Shown: positions 1 through 5,283, counted from the stretch's first letter. The stretch: 5,294 nt of DNA from an uncultured Flavobacterium sp. (GCF_946479975.1 NZ_CAMLIX010000294.1:1-5294); one strand, 5' to 3'. The notes: generated by a model from the sequence alone, not told the origin. Translations and numbers: made by a program.

Positions 1-29
1 CTATTTGAACGTATGGTTTCGTCAGGCAT
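1..29 (-). CDS. 5' end of an unidentified gene, cut by the window edge
   Basis: An ATG at 29-27 opens a frame that stays open to the edge and reads MPDETIRSN before it is cut. Too little is present to name a product. The case for a real gene is its position 22 nt downstream of a well-formed Bacteroidota -7 element (TACCTTTG, minus strand 59-52), with an A/T-rich leader and no Shine-Dalgarno sequence, as is normal in this phylum. It lies downstream of ruvX on the same strand but seems to have its own promoter. It could also be a chance ATG within the leader of a gene that starts further left. Confidence 0.45.
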
Positions 30-51
30 AACAGTATTTTTATTTAAAGTG

Positions 52-59
52 CAAAGGTA
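52..59 (-). promoter_or_regulatory. Bacteroidota-type -7 element for the left-edge gene
   Basis: The minus strand reads TACCTTTG followed by CAC, an exact fit to TAnnTTTG. The -33 partner is poor. The nearest TTTG (75-72) is only 12 nt upstream, and at the usual distance there is just a T-run. Transcription would start near position 45. Confidence 0.5.
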
Positions 60-72
60 CTTTTTTAATTGC

Positions 73-106
73 AAAAAAAAACTAATTTTTAGAGGATAAA
101 AGTTAG
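73..106 (-). terminator. Possible intrinsic terminator after ruvX
   Basis: A 10-bp stem with one mismatch (arms 82-91 and 97-106, loop 92-96) is followed on the minus strand by nine U residues (81-73). It lies about 50 nt past the ruvX stop. The stem is AT-rich. Its one mismatch is A-C on the minus strand, but would be a U-G wobble on the plus strand, which weakens the assignment. The long U-tract exists only on the minus strand. Confidence 0.4.
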
Positions 107-155
107 GATTTTCTAAAAACCATTAAATTATAAATAAAAATTACGACGAAGTACA

Positions 156-569
156 CTATTTTTTTGAGGAAAGATAATCTTGAAGCAAAATTGTAGCCGA
201 AATTTCGTCTATCAACTCTTTATTCTGACGCTGCTTTTTACTTAACCCACTGTCGATCATGGTTTGGAAAGCCATTTTGGAAGTAAAACGTTCATCAATT
301 CTAACAACTTTCATGTCTGGAAAAATGTTAGAAAAATGAGTTGCAAAACCATTTATTACCGAAGCACTTTGTGATGGAAGTCCGTTCATTTGCTTAGGCT
401 CTCCAATTAAAACTGCCTCTACTTTTTCTTTTGCAAAATAATCTTTCAAAAAATCAATTAAAGTATGTGTGGGAATTGTAGTTAGTCCAGAAGCGATAAT
501 CTGCATTTCGTCTGTAACAGCGATTCCTGTGCGTTTTTGTCCGTAATCTATGGAGAGGATTCTTGGCAT
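156..569 (-). CDS. ruvX: RuvX/YqgF family nuclease (pre-16S rRNA processing; Holliday-junction resolvase-like)
   Basis: The 137-residue product is the usual length for this RNase H-fold family. YqgF/RuvX proteins are associated with 5' maturation of 16S rRNA and with resolvase-like activity on branched DNA, and act in the cytoplasm. The N-terminal strand IDYGQKRTGIAVTD carries the first acidic residue (D8). The block IGEPKQMNG lies at about 55-63, the hallmark DERFTS at 92-97, and the C-terminal acidic helix IDEISATILLQDYL at about 120-133, with D121 a likely third metal ligand. I chose the ATG at 569 over an in-frame TTG at 587. The TTG is part of the apparent -7 promoter element (592-585), so it would lie upstream of the transcript, and MPRILSIDYG is the normal family N-terminus. 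The gene is monocistronic by its signals, with its own promoter and a terminator between it and the upstream PAS gene. Confidence 0.93.
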   Translation of the reverse strand: MPRILSIDYGQKRTGIAVTDEMQIIASGLTTIPTHTLIDFLKDYFAKEKVEAVLIGEPKQMNGLPSQSASVINGFATHFSNIFPDMKVVRIDERFTSKMAFQTMIDSGLSKKQRQNKELIDEISATILLQDYLSSKK

Positions 570-584
570 ATTTTTAGTTTTCAG

Positions 585-611
585 CAAATTTACTTTAAAA
601 TACGTTTACAA
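585..611 (-). promoter_or_regulatory. ruvX promoter (Bacteroidota -33/-7)
   Basis: On the minus strand TTG (611-609) is followed after 16 nt by TAAATTTG (592-585), an exact match to TAnnTTTG. The -7 element ends 15 nt before the ATG at 569, nearly the same distance as at dapD (16 nt). The expected start site is near 578, giving a leader of about 10 nt. The spacer is one base shorter than at dapD. Confidence 0.6.
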
Positions 612-653
612 GTTTTATTCACTCAAATAAAAAATCAAACTTCCTTTGTAAAC

Positions 654-687
654 AAAAAAATCCGCCTTGAAAAAACTCAAGACGGAT
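654..687 (-). terminator. Intrinsic terminator of the PAS-domain gene
   Basis: The arms 660-664 plus 666-670 and 677-681 plus 683-687 (ATCCG.CTTGA against TCAAG.CGGAT) form an 11-bp stem around a 6-nt loop. The odd pair (665 with 682) is a G-U wobble on the minus strand but a C-A mismatch on the plus strand. Seven U residues follow only on the minus strand (660-654). Both facts orient it to stop transcription coming from the PAS gene, whose stop codon lies 36 nt upstream, and so to insulate ruvX. Confidence 0.85.
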
Positions 688-723
688 CCTATCCAAATAT
701 TCAAACCTAAAAAATAACTCAAA

Positions 724-1353
724 TTATCTTCCAAACAATCGCCCAAAAAAGCCTCTATGCTCTTCCTCTTCTCCATCCTCTTCCTCCACATAATTAGCAA
801 ATTTAGATTGTGCTTTTTCATGCTCGTAAATCAACTCTTTAATATATTCCACATACGTTCTCTTCTTTTCTTCCAAAAATCCAATTAAGTATTTCTCGCT
901 GAATTCAACTCCGCTTGCCGCTTCAATTTGCAATAACTTTTTGTACAATGGCTCAATATGCATTGCAATTACTTCTTGCGGGACAGATTGTCTTCGTCCA
1001 AAATAATTTACAATTACATTATTTTCGTCACGCGCAATTTCAAAGTCAGTTATTACCCAATAGTATCTTCCAGATTTTGCGAGATTTTTTACAATCGCAT
1101 GAAAGTTTTTTCCCTGTTTTAAATTTTCCCAAAGCACTTTAAAAATAACTTTTGGCATATCTGGGTGGCGTATAATATTATGCGGCTGCCCCATTAATTC
1201 ATAATCTTCATAACCGCAAACGTCAACAAATACTTCATTTGCATATTCGATAATACCAAATGCATTTGTTTTACTCATAATAACCTGCGTTTTATCCCAG
1301 GTTACTTCTTTGTCAATTATGACTCTATTCTGAAGGTGATTTTCTTGATTCAT
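724..1353 (-). CDS. Stand-alone PAS-domain sensor protein, Aer-PAS-like
   Basis: The product has 209 residues, with one PAS domain at about 22-122 and a helical, charged C-terminal half. The PAS part closely resembles that of the E. coli aerotaxis receptor Aer: YANEVFVDVCGYEDYELMG at about 37-55, QPHNIIRHPDMPK at 56-68, IVKNLAKSGRYYWV at 87-100. The RHPDM segment (R62, H63, D65) matches the region needed for FAD binding in Aer. An aromatic residue that is Trp in Aer is Phe here (F84). No methyl-accepting, kinase, GGDEF, HTH or transmembrane segment follows. The protein continues as predicted helices (about 126-188), an acidic run (190-198, mostly Glu) and a short tail, GFFGRLFGR. It is likely cytoplasmic. 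The role is unknown; redox or oxygen sensing through a flavin is an inference from the PAS match. It has its own promoter candidate and terminator, and is divergent from dapD. Confidence 0.88.
   Translation of the reverse strand: MNQENHLQNRVIIDKEVTWDKTQVIMSKTNAFGIIEYANEVFVDVCGYEDYELMGQPHNIIRHPDMPKVIFKVLWENLKQGKNFHAIVKNLAKSGRYYWVITDFEIARDENNVIVNYFGRRQSVPQEVIAMHIEPLYKKLLQIEAASGVEFSEKYLIGFLEEKKRTYVEYIKELIYEHEKAQSKFANYVEEEDGEEEEHRGFFGRLFGR
760..786 (-). repeat. In-frame 9-bp direct repeat in the acidic tail of the PAS gene
   Basis: GAGGAAGAG occurs twice on the coding strand (786-778 and 768-760), separated by 9 nt, giving an 18-nt period that equals six codons. It encodes most of the glutamate run near the C-terminus. 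The surrounding coding strand is almost purely purine. A duplication by slippage is a reasonable origin, and copy-number change would keep the frame. Confidence 0.7.
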
Positions 1354-1404
1354 ATTTTACTGCTTATATGATTAGTGTATTGAATGGAATGTTTTTCAAC
1401 GATG

Positions 1405-1433
1405 CAAAATTAGAGAGAAGAAAAAGTTGAGAA
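1405..1433 (-). promoter_or_regulatory. Candidate promoter of the PAS-domain gene
   Basis: The minus strand has TAATTTTG (1412-1405), an exact fit to TAnnTTTG. At the right distance (18 nt) the -33 position reads TTC (1433-1431), not TTG. Transcription would start near 1398, giving a leader of about 45 nt, longer than for ruvX or dapD. The weak -33 would suit a promoter that needs an activator. Confidence 0.45.
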
Positions 1434-1442
1434 TCTGATTTT

Positions 1443-1457
1443 TGTCATATTTTGACA
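1443..1457. promoter_or_regulatory. Inverted repeat TGTCA-N5-TGACA, possible operator
   Basis: A perfect 5-bp dyad with a 5-nt spacer lies directly upstream of the candidate -33 of the PAS gene and about 115 bp upstream of the dapD -33. The half-site size and spacing suit a dimeric regulator. No regulator can be named from the sequence. A hit of this size in AT-rich DNA could be chance. Confidence 0.35.
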
Positions 1458-1479
1458 TAAAAAAAACTTCTAGGGGTAG

Positions 1480-1521
1480 TTGTAAAATATTAAAATATTT
1501 AGGCTTGATTTAATTTTACAA
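1480..1521. repeat. Nested AT-rich inverted repeats in the divergent spacer
   Basis: TTGTAAAAT (1480-1488) and ATTTTACAA (1513-1521) form a perfect 9-bp dyad. Overlapping its left side is a second dyad, AAATATT-AA-AATATTT (1485-1500). Nothing resembling a T-tract terminator follows on either strand, so a terminator role is not favoured. It could be a protein-binding or bendable region between the PAS and dapD promoters. Confidence 0.35.
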
Positions 1522-1570
1522 ATAAGAAACAAAAAGTTAAACCTGTAACATTTTCGAATGGTTTTGCCTT

Positions 1571-1599
1571 TTTGCATTTCTACAAATACGCTATCTTTG
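1571..1599 (+). promoter_or_regulatory. dapD promoter (Bacteroidota -33/-7)
   Basis: TTTG (1571-1574), 17 nt, then TATCTTTG (1592-1599) matches the Bacteroidota housekeeping consensus at every defined position. The -7 ends 16 nt before the ATG, so the leader should be about 10 nt. The leader is A-rich with no Shine-Dalgarno sequence. No riboswitch such as a lysine element could fit in so short a leader. Confidence 0.85.
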
Positions 1600-1615
1600 C
1601 CAAAAAATTAAACCT

Positions 1616-2431
1616 ATGAATTCTTTACAGACTATAATTGAACAAGCTTGGGAAAATAGAGCTTTACTACAAGAAACTACAACAACAGATGCCATTAGAG
1701 AAGTTATCGAATTGGTAGATGCAGGAAAACTTCGTGTTGCTGAACCAGTTGGTGACAAATGGCAGGTAAACGAATGGGTTAAGAAAGCGGTTGTAATGTA
1801 TTTCCCAATTCAGAAAATGGAAACATGGGAATCTGGTATTTTTGAATATCACGATAAAATGTTACTTAAAAGAGATTATGCTGCAAAAGGAATTCGTGTG
1901 GTACCAAATGCTGTTGCTCGTTACGGTGCTTATATCTCAAGTGGTGTTATCTTGATGCCAAGTTATGTAAATATTGGTGCTTATGTTGACGAAGGAACTA
2001 TGGTTGATACATGGGCTACTGTTGGAAGCTGTGCACAAATTGGTAAAAACGTTCACTTAAGCGGTGGTGTTGGTATTGGTGGTGTTCTTGAGCCATTACA
2101 AGCGGCTCCAGTAATTATTGAAGATGGCGCTTTTATTGGATCTCGTTGTATCGTTGTTGAAGGTATTCACGTTGGTAAAGAAGCAGTTCTTGGAGCAAAT
2201 GTATGTTTAACAGCATCTACTAAAATTATTGACGTTACCGGAGATGAACCAGTTGAAATGAAAGGTTTTGTACCTGCCCGTTCAGTAGTTATTCCTGGAA
2301 GCTATACTAAAAAATTCGCTGCTGGAGAATTCCAAGTTCCTTGTGCTTTAATCATTGGTACTCGTAAACCTTCTACAGATTTAAAAACTTCATTAAATAA
2401 TGCACTTCGCGAATACGACGTTGCTGTATAA
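1616..2431 (+). CDS. dapD: 2,3,4,5-tetrahydropyridine-2,6-dicarboxylate N-succinyltransferase
   Basis: The 271-residue product is close to E. coli DapD (274). The enzyme transfers succinyl from succinyl-CoA to tetrahydrodipicolinate in the succinylase branch of the diaminopimelate pathway. It supplies lysine and the meso-diaminopimelate of peptidoglycan in the cytoplasm, and works as a trimer in this family. A helical N-terminal domain (about 1-95) leads into the left-handed beta-helix of hexapeptide repeats (about 100-230). This includes VPNAVARYGAYI, MVDTWATVGSCAQIG (129-143), HLSGGVGIGGVLEPLQAAPV (147-166) and FIGSRCIVVEGIHVG, all diagnostic of DapD. The C-terminal strand region (about 218-271) ends with GTRKPSTDLKTSLNNALRE. 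The start is the ATG 16 nt past the -7 element, and MNSLQTIIEQAW is a normal family N-terminus. The gene is intact and monocistronic, between a consensus promoter and a strong terminator. The assignment is secure. Confidence 0.97.
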   Translation: MNSLQTIIEQAWENRALLQETTTTDAIREVIELVDAGKLRVAEPVGDKWQVNEWVKKAVVMYFPIQKMETWESGIFEYHDKMLLKRDYAAKGIRVVPNAVARYGAYISSGVILMPSYVNIGAYVDEGTMVDTWATVGSCAQIGKNVHLSGGVGIGGVLEPLQAAPVIIEDGAFIGSRCIVVEGIHVGKEAVLGANVCLTASTKIIDVTGDEPVEMKGFVPARSVVIPGSYTKKFAAGEFQVPCALIIGTRKPSTDLKTSLNNALREYDVAV

Positions 2432-2451
2432 GCTTTAAAAGTCTAAATATT

Positions 2452-2500
2452 AAAAATCCAAATTCCAATTGATTATTATATTGGAATTTGGATTTTTTTT
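2452..2500 (+). terminator. Intrinsic terminator of dapD
   Basis: An 18-bp perfect stem (2452-2469 with 2480-2497) and a 10-nt loop run into a T-tract at 2493-2500, starting 20 nt after the dapD stop. The core pair AATCCAAATTCCAAT / ATTGGAATTTGGATT is unusually long for an intrinsic terminator. The left arm begins with five A residues, so it could also act on the minus strand, but no minus-strand gene reads into it. Confidence 0.9.
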
Positions 2501-2538
2501 GCTTCAATTTGTACTCCGTTAACGCAACACTATTTTAG

Positions 2539-3606
2539 ATGAAAATACTTGTCATTCAACAAAAAATGATCGGAGATGTTTTGGTCAGCAGTATTATTTG
2601 TAACAACCTGAGAACTGCTTATCCAGAGGCACAAATTGATTATTTGGTTTATGCATCAACAACACCGGTTTTAGAAGGAAATTCAAGTATTGACAACATT
2701 CTTTTGTTTGAAGAAAAACATCGAAAAAGCAAAAGAGAACTTCTAAAATTGGGATTGCAGCTTAAAAAGGAAAATTACGATTTACTAATTGATGCTTACT
2801 CCAAGTTAGAAAGCTGGATTTTAGTATACTTAAGTGACGCTAAAAGAAAAATTTCATACAAAAAACCTGGAAGAACCTTTTTATATACCGATAATGTGCC
2901 TTTTGAGCCACTTCCGAAGACAAATCTTGGTCTTGCTATAGAAAGAAGGCTTTCTTTATTGGAACCGCTTGATCTTAAAACAGCAATTGACCCTGTTCCA
3001 AAATTATTTGTTTCTGAAAAAGAAAAACAAGATGCCATAGCTTTATTGGAGAAACATCAAGTTAGAAAAGACAGAAAAACAATCATGATTAGTCTTTTGG
3101 GAAGCGAAAAATTAAAAACTTATCCTTTAGAATTCATGTCTAAAGTGGTTGATTACGTAGCCGATAATGCTGATGTAAACATTCTTTTCAATTATTTTCC
3201 GAAACAATTAGATGAAGCAAAAATTGTTTTTAACGCTTGTAAACCATCTACTAAAAGTAAAATCTATTTTGATTTATTAGGTGGCGATTTAAGATTGTTT
3301 ATTGGTTTGGTAAATGAATGTGACGCTATTATTGGGAATGATGGCGGAGCGATAAATATGGCAAAAGCATTAGAAAAACCTTCTTTTATCATTTTTTCTC
3401 CTTGGATTGAAAAGAAAATCTGGGCTACTTTTGAAGACGGAATTCATCACCTTTCTGTGCACTTGAAAGATTACCGACCTGCATTGTTTGAAAACAAAAC
3501 AGAGAAAATGCTCAAAAAAGAATCTCTGGATCTATATGAGAAATTTTTACCTGGTTTTTTTGAAGACAAAATCAAATCATTCTTAGAACAAAACGGTTTT
3601 AACTAG
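2539..3606 (+). CDS. Glycosyltransferase family 9 (LPS heptosyltransferase-like)
   Basis: The 355-residue product has the GT9 two-Rossmann-domain (GT-B) layout. The N-terminus KILVIQQKMIGDVLVSS is the family signature, with D13 at the position of the catalytic Asp of WaaC. The acceptor-domain strand NNLRTAYPEAQIDYLV follows, then a LLGSEKLKTYP segment (186-196) at the start of the donor domain. The C-terminal donor motif GNDGGAINMAKALEKPSFIIFSPW spans 266-289. In most GT9 enzymes this reads D-x-G-x-x-H; here the His position is Asn (N273). GT9 enzymes usually add heptose from ADP-heptose to the LPS inner core at the inner face of the inner membrane; the real donor here is unknown. The first Met fits the conserved N-terminus, and the next Met (10) would destroy it. 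It is followed after 6 nt by a GT2 gene, almost certainly an operon. No signal peptide or membrane segment is seen. Confidence 0.9.
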   Translation: MKILVIQQKMIGDVLVSSIICNNLRTAYPEAQIDYLVYASTTPVLEGNSSIDNILLFEEKHRKSKRELLKLGLQLKKENYDLLIDAYSKLESWILVYLSDAKRKISYKKPGRTFLYTDNVPFEPLPKTNLGLAIERRLSLLEPLDLKTAIDPVPKLFVSEKEKQDAIALLEKHQVRKDRKTIMISLLGSEKLKTYPLEFMSKVVDYVADNADVNILFNYFPKQLDEAKIVFNACKPSTKSKIYFDLLGGDLRLFIGLVNECDAIIGNDGGAINMAKALEKPSFIIFSPWIEKKIWATFEDGIHHLSVHLKDYRPALFENKTEKMLKKESLDLYEKFLPGFFEDKIKSFLEQNGFN

Positions 3607-3612
3607 ATTCTA

Positions 3613-4386
3613 ATGATTTCTTCAAAAAGACAGCTTTTATCAGCCTTAATCATTACATATAATGAAGAGCAAAACATTCGTTCTGTTTTGGAAAATCTTT
3701 CATTTGCTGACGAAATTATTGTTGTAGATTCTTTTAGTTCTGACCAAACATTTACAATTGCCTCTTCTTTTCAAAATGTTAAAGCGGTACAGCATACTTT
3801 TGAAAATTTTGCTGCACAGCGAAATTACGCCATTAGTTTAGCTTCAAATCCATGGATTCTATTTATTGATGCTGACGAAAGAATAATGCCAAATCTTAAA
3901 GAAGAAATCGAAGGAGTAATTTCTCAGGAAAACACTATTGAAGCCTATTTTATGTATCGCACTTTTATGTACAAAAACAAAAGATTGCGTTTTAGCGGCT
4001 GGCAGACTGATAAAATTATCCGACTTTTTAAGAAAGAAAATGCTTTTTATAATCACGAAAAAATCGTTCACGAAAAACTGAGTATAAATGGTGAAGTAGG
4101 AAAATTAAAAAATAAATTAATTCACTTTTCCTACTCGGATTTTGATGATTATAAACAAAAAATGCTTTTTTACGGAAAACTGAAAGCGCAAGAAGAATTA
4201 GTAAAAAATACGAATCCTAACTTCTTTCACTTTTATATTCGTCCAGCGTATCAATTTTTGAATCAATTTGTTATCCGTCTTGGTTTTCTTGATGGCAAAA
4301 AAGGACTGGTTATTTGCTATCTAAATGCTTTAAGCGTTTCAGCTCGCTTTCGCGAACTAAAAAAAATCAGAATTTCAAAAAAATAA
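3613..4386 (+). CDS. Glycosyltransferase family 2, WaaE/KdtX-like LPS core transferase
   Basis: The 257-residue product is a compact GT-A enzyme. The N-terminal nucleotide-binding segment is LSALIITYNEEQNI (9-22), followed by FADEIIVVDSFSSDQT (31-46). NFAAQRNYAI (65-74) precedes the metal-binding D-A-D motif in WILFIDADER (D86, D88). Further on, FSGWQTDKIIRLFKK (127-141) and FYNHEKIVHEKL (145-156) are typical of the WaaE/KdtX subgroup, which adds a glucose-like sugar to the LPS inner core. The C-terminal third (about 205-250) is rich in aromatic and hydrophobic residues and probably sits against the membrane. The ATG lies 6 nt after the GT9 stop, so translation is probably coupled. The subgroup call rests on the pattern and the length of about 250; the sugar and linkage cannot be read from the sequence. 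Its 3' end converges on the kinase gene with 20 nt between stop codons and no clear terminator. Confidence 0.9.
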   Translation: MISSKRQLLSALIITYNEEQNIRSVLENLSFADEIIVVDSFSSDQTFTIASSFQNVKAVQHTFENFAAQRNYAISLASNPWILFIDADERIMPNLKEEIEGVISQENTIEAYFMYRTFMYKNKRLRFSGWQTDKIIRLFKKENAFYNHEKIVHEKLSINGEVGKLKNKLIHFSYSDFDDYKQKMLFYGKLKAQEELVKNTNPNFFHFYIRPAYQFLNQFVIRLGFLDGKKGLVICYLNALSVSARFRELKKIRISKK

Positions 4387-4406
4387 AATCTTGAATAATT
4401 TTTAGA

Positions 4407-5192
4407 CTAAGCTTTTTTCCAAAACTTTAATTTCTTTTTTAGTCTTTTCTTTTTTGCAAAACTTTCTTGAAAATCTACTGTTGCCTGCCACATTTTCTCA
4501 AATATTTCAGTTTCATTTTTTTCTTTGTAGAGCTTTGCATATTCATTGCTCATTACAGCGACCATTTCTTTTTTTGGAGTTAAACGACTGAAATTATTCA
4601 TTCTTTGCTCAAAATTCATTTGATCATGAAAATTCATTCGGTTTAAATCAACCAAAAAGAAATTGTATCGATTATCGTCAATTTTCTTAATCAAAGTATT
4701 TCCTGGCGAATGATCTAGAAATTCAATTCCTTTTTCATGCAGGTCAAAACAAAATCTTGTAAATTGTCTTAGAATTTTATCGTTTTCAGGATATTCTGGA
4801 ATCTCAACTAACTCTCTATACGTTAATTCTGTAAGTAAATGTTCGCTCACATAATAGCTGTCTTTTAAACCTAGAAAGTTGTAATTTTCATAATATGCTA
4901 TTGGTTTTGGTGTTCCAATTTCTTTTTCTAATAAGATTGTAGCATATTCAAACGAACGTCTAGCTTTAGATTTTCTAAAATATCTATAAGCAACTTTATT
5001 AATTATATTCGGAATTTTAAACGACTTAATGTTAATTGTCTTTCCATTCAAATTGAACAACTTGATTTTATTACGATCTCCATTTCCAAAAAGTTCTCCA
5101 GAATTTTGAAAGTTTTGAATTAGTGAGAGTATCTCTTTTTTTTCATTATTAAAATCTCCCTTATTCGTAGAAAGAACTAATTTATTAGCCAT
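4407..5192 (-). CDS. Kdo/lipopolysaccharide kinase-like protein (protein-kinase fold)
   Basis: The 261-residue product shows a small eukaryotic-like kinase fold as in KdkA, WaaP and InaA. A candidate ATP-anchoring lysine is K56 in TINIKSFK, and E82 may pair with it. The hinge region is around YYVSEHLL (113-120). The catalytic loop reads GIEFLDHSPGNTLI (155-168), with D160 as likely base and N165 as metal ligand. LVDLNRMNF (180-188) holds the DFG-equivalent D182. The loop lacks the usual H-x-D-L form. The C-terminus (about 247-261) is strongly basic with one Trp and may bind anionic lipid or LPS phosphate. KdkA-type enzymes phosphorylate Kdo of the LPS inner core on the cytoplasmic side; this role is inferred from the fold and from the adjacent core glycosyltransferases. 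The ATG gives a complete N-terminal extension. No consensus promoter is seen upstream, so it may be transcribed with a gene beyond the right edge. Alternatives are other small aminoglycoside-kinase-like families. Confidence 0.82.
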   Translation of the reverse strand: MANKLVLSTNKGDFNNEKKEILSLIQNFQNSGELFGNGDRNKIKLFNLNGKTINIKSFKIPNIINKVAYRYFRKSKARRSFEYATILLEKEIGTPKPIAYYENYNFLGLKDSYYVSEHLLTELTYRELVEIPEYPENDKILRQFTRFCFDLHEKGIEFLDHSPGNTLIKKIDDNRYNFFLVDLNRMNFHDQMNFEQRMNNFSRLTPKKEMVAVMSNEYAKLYKEKNETEIFEKMWQATVDFQESFAKKKRLKKKLKFWKKA

Positions 5193-5207
5193 GTTATTGT
5201 AAAATTA

Positions 5208-5230
5208 AATCTGTTTAAAACCAGCAGATT
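5208..5230. repeat. Short inverted repeat upstream of the kinase gene
   Basis: AATCTG (5208-5213) and CAGATT (5225-5230) form a perfect 6-bp dyad with an 11-nt spacer. It begins 16 nt upstream of the kinase start codon, so it could fold in that mRNA leader or be an operator. There is no sequence evidence to choose. Confidence 0.25.
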
Positions 5231-5249
5231 GGGTCAATATTATTAAATC

Positions 5250-5283
5250 CCTAAAAATAAAAATCATCTTTTTTAGTTTTAGG
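5250..5283. repeat. AT-rich hairpin near the right edge
   Basis: The arms 5250-5263 and 5270-5283 pair at 13 of 14 positions (one A-G mismatch, 5257 with 5276) around a 6-nt loop. On neither strand does a T-run follow, so a simple terminator is not supported. It could be part of the 3' end of a gene beyond the right edge, or a regulatory dyad upstream of the kinase gene. Confidence 0.4.

Noticed and set aside
615..821. Minus-strand 68-codon frame overlapping the PAS gene 3' end
   Set aside because: It overlaps the PAS coding region in another frame and runs through the terminator hairpin; its composition does not look like a real protein.
915..1142. Plus-strand 75-codon open frame opposite the PAS gene
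   Set aside because: It is antisense to strongly conserved PAS coding sequence, has no promoter or family resemblance, and is a shadow frame.
2531..2538. TATTTTAG as the -7 box of the GT9 gene
   Set aside because: It has one mismatch to TAnnTTTG and abuts the ATG, so the transcript would start inside the coding region; kept only as a puzzle in the findings.
3859..4071. Minus-strand 70-codon frame inside the GT2 gene
   Set aside because: It lies opposite the D-A-D and following motifs of a clear glycosyltransferase; no independent support.
4387..4406. Bidirectional terminator between GT2 and kinase genes
   Set aside because: Only 3- to 5-bp AT pairings could be found, with no stable stem on either strand.
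5235..5242. TAATATTG (minus strand) as the kinase gene -7 box
   Set aside because: It has one mismatch to the consensus and no TTG at the -33 distance; too weak to list as a promoter.
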